Origin: Sphagnum magellanicum
Lineage: Eukaryota; Streptophyta; Sphagnopsida; Sphagnales; Sphagnaceae
Assembly (NCBI GenBank): GCA_021904315.1
Contig: CM038910.1
Span: 12,462,001-12,526,000 of the forward strand
Length of the DNA: 64,000 bases
Reading direction: 5' to 3'
Part shown: piece after piece, positions 1 to 10,697 of the stretch
Position numbering within the stretch: the first letter of the stretch is position 1
How the letters are laid out: every line of letters begins with the position of its first letter
Made by a program: the position numbers and the translations under genes
Notes under the pieces: model-generated
Database searches by the model: none
What the model saw: the letters and a program-made list of their open reading frames with translations, nothing else
What the model was told of the DNA's origin: nothing

Positions 1-129
1 TTGGGCACAAATTATGTTCAATAGTTTATATAGTGAGCTGGACCAATGGTATGAGTATGTTAAGGAGAATAAGGGGGATAAGAAAGATACATGTTAATTT
101 GCTTTGGTATTGGCAAAAATATTTTAGTA

Positions 130-2130
130 TATGTTTGTGTATCAAAAGGAGAATCCACAAAAACCACCAGCCAAGGTTAAAAGGATTAGGGAAGAGATGA
201 AGACAACATTGGAGAACATTAAGAAAGTTGTAGCAAAGTCTCCAAGAAATGTTTTTAAGAGGAAGAATAGAGTTGAGAAAGGAGAACCTCAAGCTTAAGA
301 GTGAAGGGGGAATAAAAGAACACAAATCTAAGGGCACAAAAAAAATGATGAGGGGTAGAGTGGAACCATTTGTAGTGCTAATAGTGGTAAGGGTAGTGCC
401 AACACTTGTACATGTAGCTAGACAAACTATGAAGATACCACAAATGACAATTCCATAAGATACACAACTAACGAAGTAGTGGTAGGAGGTACCACAGATG
501 ACATCTCCACATGGGAGAAAAATGAGGGAGCAGAAGCAAGAAGTTAAGGAGGAACACGACACAAGGGTTCTAAAGGGTGAAGAACATCTGCATTTTAATG
601 CAAATGTATATGAAGATTAGATGGAGACCATAACAAGTTCACAACATTTGCAACAACAACAATAACAAACACAGGAAGATTTACATGCTATTGAACTATA
701 GATGGAGAAAATGGTGACACAACTTGCTTTTGAAAAGTTCAGACTAGCAAAATTACAAGTACCACCTAGTAGACCAAAATCTAGAGAGGGATTCCCATTT
801 GAATTTGAATTGGGGAAAAGAATGGTGCAAAAGTTGGGATCATCTACAAAAGGATCTAAAGATCTTACGACATAAACAAGTACAACAAAATCTAAAGAGG
901 AGGTAGTTATAGAAATAATCAAAGTAGATAAGGTAGTTAAGTTATTTCAGACAATGGTAATTGTGAGTTTGAATATGGGGAATTTGACTTTGGAAGTAAA
1001 CACTCTGAAGAATAGATTGGCTATAGGGGAGAAGGAGAAGGTAGTGTTACAGGAGGAATTGGATAAGGAGAGAGATTAGAAGGGGTATAAACATAATGTG
1101 GAAATTTGGAGGAAGAACAGGGTAGAGGTTGAGCTAAAGATTAAAGTGTTCATTAAAAAACTATAGGATGAAAATGAGGAGTTGAAGGGTAGCATAGCAT
1201 GACTAAAGTCATAGGATGAAGAACTGCAAGATTTAAGGCAGAAGGTTGAAATCTAGGAATCCATAGAGAGAAAGTGGACAAAGGCATTGTTTCTTCATAA
1301 GAAACAACAAGAGGCTTTGGATAGTTAGGTGAAAGCACTGATTAAGGAAAAGAAGGAGAAGGAAAATGTTTTGATAGATTTAGAATTGATAAATTTGAAG
1401 AATGTATCTTTGTAATAGTCTAAGGAGCTTAGAAGAAAGATAACATAGGCAGAAAAAGAGAAGTTAATGGAGGACAAGGAGTATCAGAGAAATCTGTAGC
1501 ACCTACAAGCATAGTTGGAGATGGCACAAGAACATAGGAAAAGTCTAGATCCAGCTCGTATCAAGAAAAAGCTAGAGGATTATGAACAAATGTTATAGTG
1601 TTATACCCTGATGAGGATGAAGGACAAAATGAAAGATTCCAAGGCAAAATCTGAAGAATGGTGGGAGGTTGGAGAGGAATATTTTACAAAGGAGTTGGAG
1701 AAGAATCTGGCTTAACATAGAGTTGATGAAGAATTCTAAGGTACAAGTTGGAAACTTATCATAAATTTTTTCCAGATTTGATCTAAGGGAGTCCAACAAG
1801 TATAGAGGTATTGGGCCAAGATGAAGAGATAGAAGTAGGGCCCAATGTAACAACTTAAGAGGAGGAAGTGTAGACTAAGGAACCAAAAGACCTCAAAAGT
1901 GGAACAATTCAGCAAGAGGAGGTACAACTAAAAAAACCACAGGACCTTAGAAGAGGGGGTCAGGAAGAAAAAAAACCCACAGAAAATTCAAGAACACGAA
2001 AAGGTGGAGGCTATTCCAGTACCAAAAAAAAAGGTATCTAAGATATAGCATCTGCAAATAAAACCACAGACTGAATTAATGGGGGAGGAGATCAGAACTA
2101 TAGAGCTAAAAGTAGATATAGAACCACTAG
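130..2130 (+). pseudogene. Decayed coiled-coil protein gene (copy A)
   Basis: I do not recognise a named family. Reading one frame from about 486 to 1737 (some 417 codons) gives no frameshift. The order is a Lys/Glu-rich start, a short Gln run near 642-665, then a long Lys/Glu/Leu-rich stretch typical of coiled coil (about 960-1730). After one frameshift near 1740 comes an acidic, Pro/Gln-rich tail. Eighteen stops interrupt the frame: twelve TAG (618, 699, 1077, 1164, 1212, 1254, 1326, 1416, 1446, 1497, 1512, 1596), five TAA (663, 873, 1413, 1713, 1737) and one TGA (1200). Each fits a C-to-T change of CAG, CAA or CGA. Upstream, 139-297 is an open basic segment. I infer a silenced repeat gene, possibly an ORF of a mobile element. 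The large minus-strand frame at 26-562 is only a shadow. Confidence 0.6.
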
Positions 2131-2159
2131 TTCTTATACATGTTAAAATTACATAACTT

Positions 2160-2570
2160 TAATAGGGGATACATATGTTTAGAAGGATAATAAATGCTTT
2201 CATTTCATTTCAGCCATTTTACAAGGATTTGGGGCATAGAATCTAAAGTATAGAGGTGTTAATGTTAAAGGGGTAGGGTGCATACATGATTTTGGATGAA
2301 CAAGGCATTTATGATAGGGATAGATCAAGGAATTTTGTTAGTTTGAATTTTGAATTCTTGTTGGTTTTGAATCATGATGATGTGATTTGGGACTGCCCAA
2401 AGAGGGGAAGATCTGGAGAAGAGAAGGGGAATTTTTAGACACATAGTTTTGGGAAGAAGAAGAGGAGTTGTAGGTATTTGTAGTAGAAAGCCACAAATTT
2501 TGTTTTGACATACCACATATTTTAATTGTTGTTTTGATTTTTTTCAACAAAACATAGGAATTTGTTGCAA
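2160..2570 (+). pseudogene. C-terminal remnant of copy A, matched at 25.3 kb
   Basis: This stretch follows the coiled-coil frame. It shares word order with 25,270-25,600, including GTTAAAGGGGTAGG, a TTTGAATTTTGAATT block, and a GACTGCCCAAAG/GATTACCCAAGG block followed by a purine-rich run. The match suggests a conserved C-terminal part of the same repeat-borne gene in both places. The frame is broken by several stops and no motif is recognisable. The function is unknown. Confidence 0.4.
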
Positions 2571-3285
2571 TTTTGATTCATGTTTTTAGTTCTACAGAAA
2601 AACACAAATTTCAACAATGAATTCTATGTTTATACTGTTGTGTGAATTTTCTATAGTATCATAATATGATGAAATGAATTGTAATTTTGATTTTTGAGTT
2701 TTTTACAATGTAATATGAAGTACAGATTTTGGTTATATGAAATAACCTTGAATCTGGTGTTTTAATGAATGGCTATGTTAAGTGTCTTGATAATTAAGGT
2801 AGAAACAGTGGATGTATGCATGTGAAATGCAAATATGTTGTTAGAGTAATGTGGAATAATCCTATAAGAATTAAATTTCATTTCTGTTAATAGTTGATGC
2901 AACAAATGTGTTGGTCAAAGAGGCTCAAGTTGCTCTTAAGAACATAGTTGAACTGATATGCATTTGTTAATAAAAAACAATGGAGCGTCATTCTGATGGA
3001 AGAATACCATGTTAGATTTGTAGCAATTTTGTAAATTATTTACCAATTAGAAAGGTTAACCTATTTCAATAACCATATTGCCATCACTTTGAATTTGGCA
3101 AACAAGGGAAAGAAGATTAACTGGTGTTCCATTATGTTGACACAAATGTCAATAGTATTTAACCTGGTGGACTAAGCATTAAAAGTAGATTACAATAGGG
3201 TTAGCAACACTTGACAAGAAGGCAACAACTTGTTATTATGGATTAGTTATAAAGGTTTATTTGCAATATTAGTTTCCCTTGTCAA
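2571..3285. other. Gene-free AT-rich spacer
   Basis: I see no frame, RNA gene or clear repeat boundary here. The sequence is AT-rich and CpG-poor. It separates the tail of coiled-coil copy A from the start of copy B. Confidence 0.5.
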
Positions 3286-3289
3286 AGGA

Positions 3290-4600
3290 AGATATGCTTG
3301 TTGACTTTCCAAAACCATAATTGGTTCATGAGAAAGAAAAGAAGAAGATTGTTATGAAGCAATCTACAGAACCCTTTCTTAAGGTTGTGATTAAGAAGCA
3401 GTTCATTAATGAACGACAATTGGTGCGTTTAGTTAACATCTCACCATGACCAATTCGATAGTCATAATGGGTGAAGATACAAACTAAACCGTCAACACCC
3501 AGGGATTAGTTGAATCCAGAACCAACCAATTCACCACTGAAGAAGAAACCTCGCACCCATCAACAAATCATGGTTATGGAGGGAGGTGATGAAGACATGG
3601 AAGTTATATCACTACACATCAAGATGATGAATCAATAAGGACAAAAAGTGACCAATTCATGTAGGATCGAAATGAACCTAACTTTGAATAGGTACCAAAT
3701 CAAGAACCTTTATTTGCTTAAGAAACTTCTACTCCTATAGAATAGGCTAACAACCCATTATCAACAAGGACCAAATTAGTTCAATTAATTCACCCTAAAC
3801 CTGTTGAATCAGTTCAGTTTAGTCATGTTTATATTTTTCCTAAAACATTGGCAGCCTATGCTCAACATGAAAGCTTGAAACAAGTTACACTTTTTTTTGA
3901 ACAAACAACCTTAATTGCCCAAACTTGGCCTTAGACAATAGACAACTTAACTAATTTGAAAATGAAATATAATATTATTGAAAACCTATTAGAGGACACC
4001 AACAATTAATTATAGGCCCATTGCTTATAATTGGTTAGTCATAAACAAGCCTTGCAAAACAGATATAAGGATTTAACTACTATGAAAACCTAGCTCCTTA
4101 AACTATAGATAGAGAAGAAACATCTAGTTGTTGAAAGTGTTGAAGTTGAAAGAATAATCAAGAAGGTTGAAGCCCTATAGTTGGAATACAATGAATTGAC
4201 TTAGGTTCATTTCAAAACCCATAATGACTTAAAGACCCTACAGACTAATCTTGATTAGTTAATAAGGGACTATGGCAAGATGGAGGCCATTAGTGTACAA
4301 TAGGAAAATAATTTGTTGGAGCTAGAGAATACATGTCTATAATAGAAGGAACAATTGACAAAAGTCAACATTAATATGGAAAATCGTACCTATGAACTTC
4401 GAGTATAGATCCAAGAATTGAAGGGTGAATTGGAAACATTTTGTAAAATGTCGGGTAAAGTTTTTCAAACCACTTACATGGTTTATGTGTAATTATAATA
4501 TCAAAAGGAAGAGCAAAACTGTTTGGTTGGCAAATCAAGGGAAGTTAAACAAGTGATGCATTGCGTACAATGGCTTTGCCCCTTATGGCAAGTTCAAACC
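3290..4600 (+). pseudogene. Decayed coiled-coil protein gene (copy B)
   Basis: A Lys-rich segment (about 3295-3450, reading KEKKKIVMKQ) and a Pro/Lys-rich segment (about 3505-3650) lead into one frame kept in register from 3665 to about 4545, roughly 293 codons. This frame starts Pro/Gln-rich and becomes Leu/Lys/Glu-rich coiled coil after about 4070. It holds 18 stops, twelve TAG and six TAA and no TGA, at places where Gln (CAG/CAA) fits the pattern. The architecture (basic and Pro-rich linker, then coiled coil) and the mode of decay match copy A. That suggests the same or a related repeat-borne gene, though I did not align the two. No enzyme motif is visible. Confidence 0.55.
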
Positions 4601-5680
4601 ATGCCAATTAAAATAGGAAAATTTGCTCCATGAAGGTCCCAAAAAGTGAACTCACAATTCACAATGACATTTGGTGAACATTCTTCAAAATATTCAACCA
4701 AATGAAAAGTACATCCTAATTCTTCCATAGTCTCTCCTTGCAAGAGCAAGCAAAAATAAAAATGATAGGAACAATCAAGATTTATGTGATTTGTAGTGAC
4801 CACATAGATCTTTCGACAAACAATCAAACTTCGATTCAAGATACCATTCCTTGATGTGAGTTGTTATTGTTGTGAAAGAATTCAAGGTCTTGATCGGAGA
4901 GGCAAAACACAAGAACATACCAACTTGGGGCATAATATCAAAAGAGAAAACAAGATTTTGACTCCAATCTTGTGCAAACATTAGGTGTGCTATTTCAAAT
5001 TCAAATGATTTGGTAAGAAAGTCCAACAAATTTTGTCATTTTCAAGAATATGTGGATGACTTTGCATAATTGGTGACTAATCTAATAAGTTGAATTCCTT
5101 TATTCCTTCATGATCAAGATGGTTGTGTCCAATCAAGTTATGAGAATTGACTCATAATTGACCTATTCAACATTGAAACAAGAAAAGGAAACTTGGTACT
5201 CAGACACACATTTTTCTTAAGATAAATGGTAGATCTGAAGGACATTCTCAAGCACTTTGGGACGCTGATTACATCTAGGCTAATTCCTTTGGAAGCTAGA
5301 CCTCAAATCCACCTCAAGACATTTAAGAACAGCTGTGGATGCAATTTAGTTCATCATACCTGATGTTTAATGTGGGACATGAATAGCACACATACATGTC
5401 CTGAAAGCTTCCTTTCTAGTAGGCAGGTTGCTCAATTCCTGGAAATCCTTTTATTACCTCATTGTGTGACAATTAGGAAATGTAGTTTGCAGTATGCAAA
5501 AGATGAACAAGATGTCAAATACAAAATAATAATAGGTGTACATATTCTTGTCATGTACAAAGTTAAAAGGTGCAAGGATGGTGAATGTACTCTCATTATA
5601 CAGCTCAATTGAGATGCAGAAATGTAACAAGTTCAATTTGCAATTATGCCCAAAATTGTCAATGGCGACCCCAATGTATT
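4601..5680. other. Gene-free stretch with short non-coding frames only
   Basis: The open frames here are under 85 codons and lack motifs. The sequence GGCTTTGCCCCTTATGGCAA near 4573 recurs with small changes near 6092 and is followed in both places by TTAAAATAGGA, so part of this stretch is a dispersed repeat. Nothing else is supportable. Confidence 0.4.
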
Positions 5681-5683
5681 AGA

Positions 5684-5770
5684 TAATGGTCTCACTGCTG
5701 CTGCCTATTTCTGCTAGGTAAGGTGACTGGCGAGCCCTATCCTCTAGAATAGGCAGCAGTGAGACCATTA
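5684..5770. repeat. Short fold-back (inverted repeat of about 23 bp)
   Basis: The left arm (5684-5710, TAATGGTCTCACTGCTG then CTGCCTATTT) is the reverse complement of the right arm (5748-5770, AATAGGCAGCAGTGAGACCA then TTA), apart from one extra CTG in the left arm. The loop is about 37 bases. The size and pairing would allow a miRNA-precursor-like hairpin or a small fold-back element. I see no flanking duplication, so the nature is open. Confidence 0.55.
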
Positions 5771-6269
5771 TGGACCATAATGTCAATTTTTGAAATGGAG
5801 AGCTGACCATGATGCTGTAGACATAAACAAGGACAGGTGATAAATCAAGAAGTAAAGTCACCTTTGATGAGAATTATCTGCCATTTAAGATGTCTATAAT
5901 GTGATGGAATCTGACATCAAAATTGTTTAAGTTGTAAGTATCATGCCCAGTTGCAGGCTCAAACTCAATTTGCAAACAAATTGAGCACCCAAAAACCTAA
6001 CCTCATGAGCAACCAACCAACCTACCTAACATACATAGCTCATAGTTTACTTTTGCAACGTCAACATAGAGGCTCATTAAGTCGTGTAAATGGCTCTGCC
6101 TCCTTATGGCAAGTTCAAACCTCAAACCAGCAACAACAGTTAAAATAGGAATTGTTCAATGAGTTGGAACTTGTTCACAGACTGAACTTATGCCAGAAAC
6201 AGATTCCACTCGTAATTCACTTACAGTTTGAACCTGAGTTTGCTCAATCATGGCATGGAATAGCTCGTG

Positions 6270-8270
6270 TATTTAAGCAGGCATTCATTCTACGCGGCGG
6301 CTAAGGTCTCGTTTCGGGTAGAGATGACGATTCCGCTCCGTAGACGCTACACCTCCATTGCCTCCAGCTCCTGTTCACAACGTAACAATTATAATAAATC
6401 AATATAATTCACTTAAATATTGCACCACCAATCAATCACCCAAGTTCTACAAGTTATGTACAAGGAGTACTGAAATTAATTACACCGTGCTGTGTTATAT
6501 TATAGACTAATTAAAGCCATTTCAACCATGAAAATCACATTCGAGAATGCAGGAGAATGGCACAGCTGATTGAACATAAGCCTGATTTCATGCTCTCGCG
6601 TGCACTCTCGCTCGAGACACTTTCTAGAGATTAGTACCAATGTTTGCCGTGTAGAATTATGTTTCTCTCCATTTATTTTTTACAAAAGAAGGAATATGAT
6701 CAGTTTATAGGAATCCAGATGACTCTACGAGCTGGAGCTGTAGTGCAGTTAACATGCATGCGGAACTCTAGTACTAGAGCACCGAAGCAGCAGCTGTGTG
6801 ATCAAGTCTGCTTAACGAAGCCCCGGCCCGGTTCTTCTGATCTACTACCCCGGTTCGAAGGAGCTTTCGATGGATCACATGTGAAACCAGCGTGATGAAG
6901 CAAGCAACCTTGTCAAGATGACACAGCGCCTGCATATGGACAGACACCCATGTGAAGGCCTTTTCTGTAACGGCAAGCAGAACAGAAAAGTTATACTAGC
7001 TTCGGAAAAACATCATCAGCAGAGCCCACCTCATAGGAGCTGTTGCTCTAGGTCCCTGGCTGTCGAGTAGCTGTTACCATATTCCATACTAAGAATTTCT
7101 TCCAAATGATCCATAAACTCCACAAGGTCAGTAGTAGTACATGCAGAAGCCACAGCCACAACTTTATCTTCACTGTCCAACTCGTTAGAAGGCCTTGAAC
7201 TTGAGAGGTTATAAAGCATGATTGCCATAATCACCTTGACACTGAAACCGCCAGATAGATTGCCGCAAGTCGTTTGAAAACTTCCGGAACTCTGGTATCG
7301 ATCATCCGATCTTATCAGCAAATTTCTGTTTCTCGAGGATGCGCCAGTGAGGATGCTTGCTGCAAGTAAAAGAGTAGACTATATATAAGACCAGACCATC
7401 AAGATTCATGAACCGACGTTGCGGAGCAAAAATCCGAACATCACGTTACCGCTGCAAATCCTGTGAACCGCGCTACCTGCGCAGAACACGTTAGACGTCC
7501 AGTCAGGTTGTTCTTGGCACAGACCGTAAAACTCTGTGGGCAATCTTTAGCAAGCAACAGCACTAGAGCATTATACAGATAGGCTCAAAAGACGGTGAGT
7601 GATGTCGATGAGGCAACCGCATCAGAAAACTCCCGAACGTTCTCCCGTCAGAAAACCTGCAAGCTGAGAATCAACACCCATCAGCGGCGGCCGCTATTTC
7701 TAAGCGATTCTAAAGGACGCCCATGACAGCCTACAGGTCACGGTGAGTCCAGTGCCGAGTCAACCCAGAGGGGAAAGCCCTATAGATCTGCAGATGATCC
7801 AAGATCGCGGCCTGGGGATGAAAGCACGATTGAGTGCCTGCTGCACACAGATCGAAAGGCCGGGACGTCGCGCCCGGAGGCATATGGTTGGCTGAGAGAA
7901 GGATGAAAGAGAAATGTCGAAAGCAGCGACCTCTTTGTGATCTGCAGAGTCCTGTAGTCTAGACACTACAGCAGCTTTGCAAGCAAGCAAACGCGGATCG
8001 AGGTTGAACTCATGATGAAAGCGCACTCCGCGACCGCGACATGACATCCTTTCTTTCTTTCTCTCAGTCAACTATACATCTCAAGAACGCTGACGAAACT
8101 CTTGTGCTTTGCAGCTCGGAACGTGTCGTGACCAAAGCCGCAGCAGCTCTCCATCTAACAAAGTTCCTTCGAAGACCGAGCCGGGATGTGAGTCTATCTA
8201 AGCTTCCTTTGCTCTGTCTATCTTATACCATTGGATGTGAAACCCTGGGAGCAAGTAGCTAACCCGGTTG
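6270..8270. other. GC- and CpG-rich island, origin unresolved
   Basis: The base composition changes sharply here. GC is about half and CpG is frequent (for example CTACGCGGCGGC near 6292 and GCGACCGCGACA near 8030), while both flanks are AT-rich and CpG-poor. The longest frames are about 100 codons and none is recognised. Words such as AAGCAAGCAA and TTTCTTTCTTTC recur. Two readings fit: a recently transferred piece of plant mitochondrial DNA, or an unmethylated host gene with small exons. The high CpG content argues against long residence as methylated repeat DNA. I recognise no mitochondrial gene in it, so the transfer idea is inference only. Confidence 0.45.
7031..7359 (-). other. Candidate terminal exon inside the GC-rich island
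   Basis: On the minus strand a plausible acceptor (TTTTACTTGCAG) ends at 7360. It is followed by an open frame of about 108 codons that ends in a stop at 7031. The frame is Ser-rich, has an acidic segment (ELDSEDK) and ends SMEYGNSYSTARDLEQQLL. A second open stretch about 110 bases upstream on the same strand (about 7472-7560) ends in CAG followed by GT, like a donor, but the phases of the two pieces do not agree. No family is recognised. It could be chance in GC-rich sequence. Confidence 0.22.
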
Positions 8271-9770
8271 GTACGTCCTCGGTTCACCAACCTTGAGTTA
8301 ACAATTTAACCTACATCCCCCTTTAGTTTTAGTGATAAAACCCAATGCAGGAGTTTTTTTGCATTCAAAATGGGTTCTTTCACACTTAACTTACTTACCT
8401 ATCTCCATTTCCTGTAAAAACCACTTTCCAAGGCAATTTGCAGCTTTCTTTGGTTTGGAAACAACTTCCCTTTTTATTTCTGTGTATTTTGAGGGATCTC
8501 CCCCAGCGGGGGAACCCTAGGGCATTAGGTCAGCGGAGCTCTCCCAATTTTATATGTGTCGACATATTCCTATGGGAAAAAAAATAATCCTATGAAATGG
8601 GAAAGAAGCAAGAAAATAAAAAAAGAGTTGTTTGGGGAGGTTTTCATACTTGTGCGTTCTCTTGAGGTTGTTACCCTTGGGCTCACGTTGACATGCCCTT
8701 TTTCACTTGTTGCCTTGTGCTTTTCACACTTCACCAAACTCCTTTTGCATCGACCCTTTTAACTCATAGCTATTTGCGCACCTCATGGCACACTTGGTTA
8801 GTCTCAAAGCCCCAACCATTTAAGAAGAACTTAGACTCACTAGATCCTACTCTTGAGGTTAAGTCTTAGTCTAACTTGGAGCTAGCCCAAGCCCAACTCT
8901 TAGAGTCGATCCACATGATAGTAAGCCGAATTAGCCCTAGGGACCAACTCAGGGGCCTTCCAAAATCAATTCCCAGAGTTGGTCTAAAGGACTTCAATCA
9001 AGACGACCCAAATCATCCCAAAGCCAACCCTCTCTTAAGAGTTGGGCCTTGAAGCTTTAAAGGGACAAATCATCCCAAATGCTTTAATAGGCTCGCCCCC
9101 CTTGGGTGACTCAAGACAATGCTTAATCATCCATTGAGGGTTGTAAAGGGATATGCTTCACTGTAGTCCCAAAAACAATCCTCAATTATCTTTTTTGACC
9201 AACAAAGCCCAACTTTTGCCTTAGTCCATATGGACCCCAAGGTTCGGACGCATCTCGACTTCTGGAGGAGTCGAACCTCACAAAGCCATTTATGACCTAA
9301 CTCTCATATCCCCTTAGTGGCCCACTAAGGTGGTCCTGATATAAGGTTCACATCTGCTTAAAACATTTCTTAAGCGAAAGGGCATATGTCACACGCCCTT
9401 GGGTGCCTCTCCCTTTTAGGACAACACATTTGTATGGAAACCTCACCTACAACTTACAATCCACCCCCCTTCGATTTCCTCAAGAAACTAACCTCCCCGT
9501 CTACATCTTCCAAGTACCCTTTCCTTCCTTGACCCCAAAACTAATTTGTTTTTATCAACTTTCAAGGTTGACTTACTTTTTCATCCAACTTGGTTTTAGG
9601 TCTTGCCCCTATTTTAAATACATTTTAAAAGTTATGTGGCTTCCTTGAACTCTCAAACTTTTCTTGAGGTCCACAATATTTAAAGGTCCAAATGATGTTA
9701 TGTCATCTAACTTTGCAAATCTACCAAATTTCTCCCCATCCCTCATGGGAGCTCCCCCCCATTTACATAC
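8271..9770. other. Gene-free, C-rich stretch
   Basis: Base composition falls back toward AT, with many short C runs on the plus strand and no frame over about 80 codons. Phrases such as CCCTTGGG recur, but I can draw no repeat boundaries. It is probably decayed repeat DNA. Confidence 0.35.
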
Positions 9771-10690
9771 AATGACGATGGGAGTTCAAAATAAGGTAAA
9801 TTTATTAGTTTGGCAGTAAATTTAATAAATGTGTATAAAATAATTTAGGTATACAAAATATTTTGAAATATTTTCATAAAAAAAAGGTATTTGAAAATAT
9901 GCAATATATATGAATCAAATTTAAGAAAAGAGTGAATTCATAATTGATTTTTGAAATGATGACATTAAGTTTGTCACATAAAGAGAATGAAAAACATGGA
10001 TTAAAAAAATAGTCATAGTAAGCCAAAATAAAATTGAAAAAAAATCACTATTAAATGAAAAATCTAAAAATAAAGTGCATTAAAACTTTCTTAATATAAG
10101 AAATTAAAATTTTTATTTTTTTAATACCATGATTTTTTTTTAAAATTTATCATCTATGATACATTTCATATTGAAATATTCAAACTTTCACATCAACTTT
10201 TGGACCAATCACATATTTAATGATATTTAAATAGCATATCAATGTCAAAGATAAATCACCTAACCATGCTTTTATCTATTTCTGAAATCATAACTTGTTA
10301 ATATGATTATACATTGTAAAATACCATCATTTCAATCTTTAAAGTTATTGTTCATCATAAATCTATGCCCAATGAGTGTTAAATGTTGGAGGATTAACAA
10401 CACATTGTAATGATGATGGAAGTTTGATGTCAAAACTAATTCTAAATGATTATTATAATTTGGGTGTGAACACAATACAAAAAGCCAAACATGCCCATTT
10501 AGGTAATTTGATTGGTAGATTAGGGTTATTTGCATTGATTATACATTGTTTAAATAATGTTGACATTCATTTGTTATAATACATGTATTTAAAATTTTGG
10601 ATATATTATATATGCATTATATTCATCTCATTTCATTTATCCAAATTTTGCTACAAATGGTATTGTTATATTGTATTATATAAATGTATC
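9771..10690. other. AT-rich gene-free stretch
   Basis: This is very AT-rich and CpG-poor, with A and T runs. Overlapping frames of 67 codons lie on opposite strands at 10,332-10,579 and have no motif. I see nothing supportable here. Confidence 0.4.
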
Positions 10691-10697
10691 AAAGTAG

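Noticed and set aside
26-562. 178-codon minus-strand frame
   Set aside because: It is Cys/Leu/Ile/Phe-rich without motifs and is the shadow of the Lys/Glu-rich plus-strand frame of copy A.
486-4545. An alternative genetic code with TAG and TAA read as Gln
   Set aside because: The clathrin copy shows TAG for a Trp codon (G-to-A) and copy A also has TGA, so changes occur on both strands and at other codons. CAG and CAA are still present in these frames. Deamination explains it more simply.
486-4545. U-to-C RNA editing restoring the stops
   Set aside because: Such editing is known from organelles of some land plants. These frames lie in transposon-rich nuclear-type DNA, with no organelle gene nearby.
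6830-6870. A tRNA-like GGTTCGA word near 6,853
   Set aside because: I could find no acceptor stem, anticodon arm or D arm around it.
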